Source of the DNA: PVC group bacterium
GTDB taxonomy: Bacteria; Verrucomicrobiota; Verrucomicrobiia; Chthoniobacterales; SZAS-18
Direction of reading: 5' to 3'
Length of the DNA stretch: 36,394 nt
NCBI GenBank assembly: GCA_903642295.1
Contig: CAHJWO010000007.1
Span: 1-36,394, forward strand
The position numbers were made by a program, and so were the translations under genes. Numbering within the stretch: the stretch's first letter is position 1; every line of letters begins with the position of its first letter. The notes under the pieces are model-generated. The model saw only the letters and a list, made by a program, of their open reading frames with translations. It made no database searches and had not been told where the DNA came from. Positions 36,349 through 36,394 of this stretch are shown in pieces.

Positions 36349-36394
36349 GCTCCCATAGCTTAATGGATAAAGCAACGGTCTTCTAAACCGTAGA
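36349..36394 (+). tRNA. tRNA-Arg (anticodon UCU), 3' part beyond window
   Basis: Acceptor 5' strand GCTCCCA (36349-36355), TA, then the D-arm with stem GCTT/AAGC, a single A, and the anticodon stem ACGGT/ACCGT enclosing the loop CTTCTAA with anticodon TCT. The sequence stops in the variable region at the window end. The D-loop and the 5-bp anticodon stem pair perfectly. UCU decodes AGA/AGG Arg codons. 36175-36348 upstream holds no gene I can see. Confidence 0.93.

Noticed and set aside
36195-36386. 63-codon frame before the tRNA
   Set aside because: It runs into the tRNA gene and has no recognisable motif.

Overview
The window looks like a chromosomal segment of a GC-rich Gram-negative bacterium. 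Two lipid A / lysophospholipid-type acyltransferases, a PqiA-PqiA-PqiB-PqiC lipid-transport operon, a TolC-type outer-membrane protein and several lipoproteins imply an outer membrane. The mix of families, the near-absence of Shine-Dalgarno motifs before the starts, the 7-bp CTTCWGC repeat array and a small lipoprotein of a recurring style make Verrucomicrobiota my best guess. That assignment is an inference; no rRNA is present to prove it.

Layout. 1-2004 (minus): a partial RRM/Gly-rich RNA-binding protein, a single-domain response regulator and an M42-type peptidase that overlaps the regulator. 2035-4022 (plus): an LpxL-like acyltransferase and a cation diffusion facilitator. 4048-7779 (minus): the pqi operon, with PqiA split into two genes joined by ATGA overlaps and a 114-bp inverted-repeat element between pqiB and pqiC. 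7843-8382 (minus): an NlpC/P60 lipoprotein, followed by a 271-bp composite inverted/tandem repeat. 8863-10033 (plus): a DUF374 acyltransferase and a DUF2237 protein. 10076-13275 (minus): thiC and an N-acetylmuramoyl-L-alanine amidase. 13617-15454 (plus): a small lipoprotein overlapping moeA. 15513-19282 (plus): a MarR regulator with a palindromic operator at its own promoter, a TolC-like protein, a YfiH/laccase-domain protein and a methyltransferase.

19298-21256 (minus): an unrecognised protein and a D-2-hydroxyacid dehydrogenase. 21493-23107 (plus): tmk overlapping holB. 23108-25752 (minus): an unrecognised Pro-rich secreted protein, then dltD and dltC coupled by a GTGA overlap, with no dltA or dltB in view. 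25909-27342 (plus): a class C beta-lactamase-fold serine hydrolase. 27329-29584 (minus): a YfhO-like multi-pass membrane protein. After a 15-unit heptamer array come a Gfo/Idh/MocA oxidoreductase (minus) and a 1339-residue fused hydantoinase/5-oxoprolinase (plus). A 786-bp IS1-family element with 23-bp inverted repeats lies just after a short Uma2-like gene remnant. The window ends inside a tRNA-Arg(UCU).

The most interesting neighbourhood is 24242-29584. DltC and DltD, normally the D-alanylation machinery of Gram-positive teichoic acids, sit in an apparently Gram-negative chromosome beside a secreted SxxK serine hydrolase and a YfhO-type protein. In Firmicutes, related folds carry out D-Ala ester removal (FmtA) and teichoic-acid glycosylation (YfhO). 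A D-acylation/de-acylation and glycosylation module acting on an unknown envelope polymer is a testable hypothesis, not a demonstrated system. Everything else is mainly housekeeping genes with interspersed palindromic repeats.
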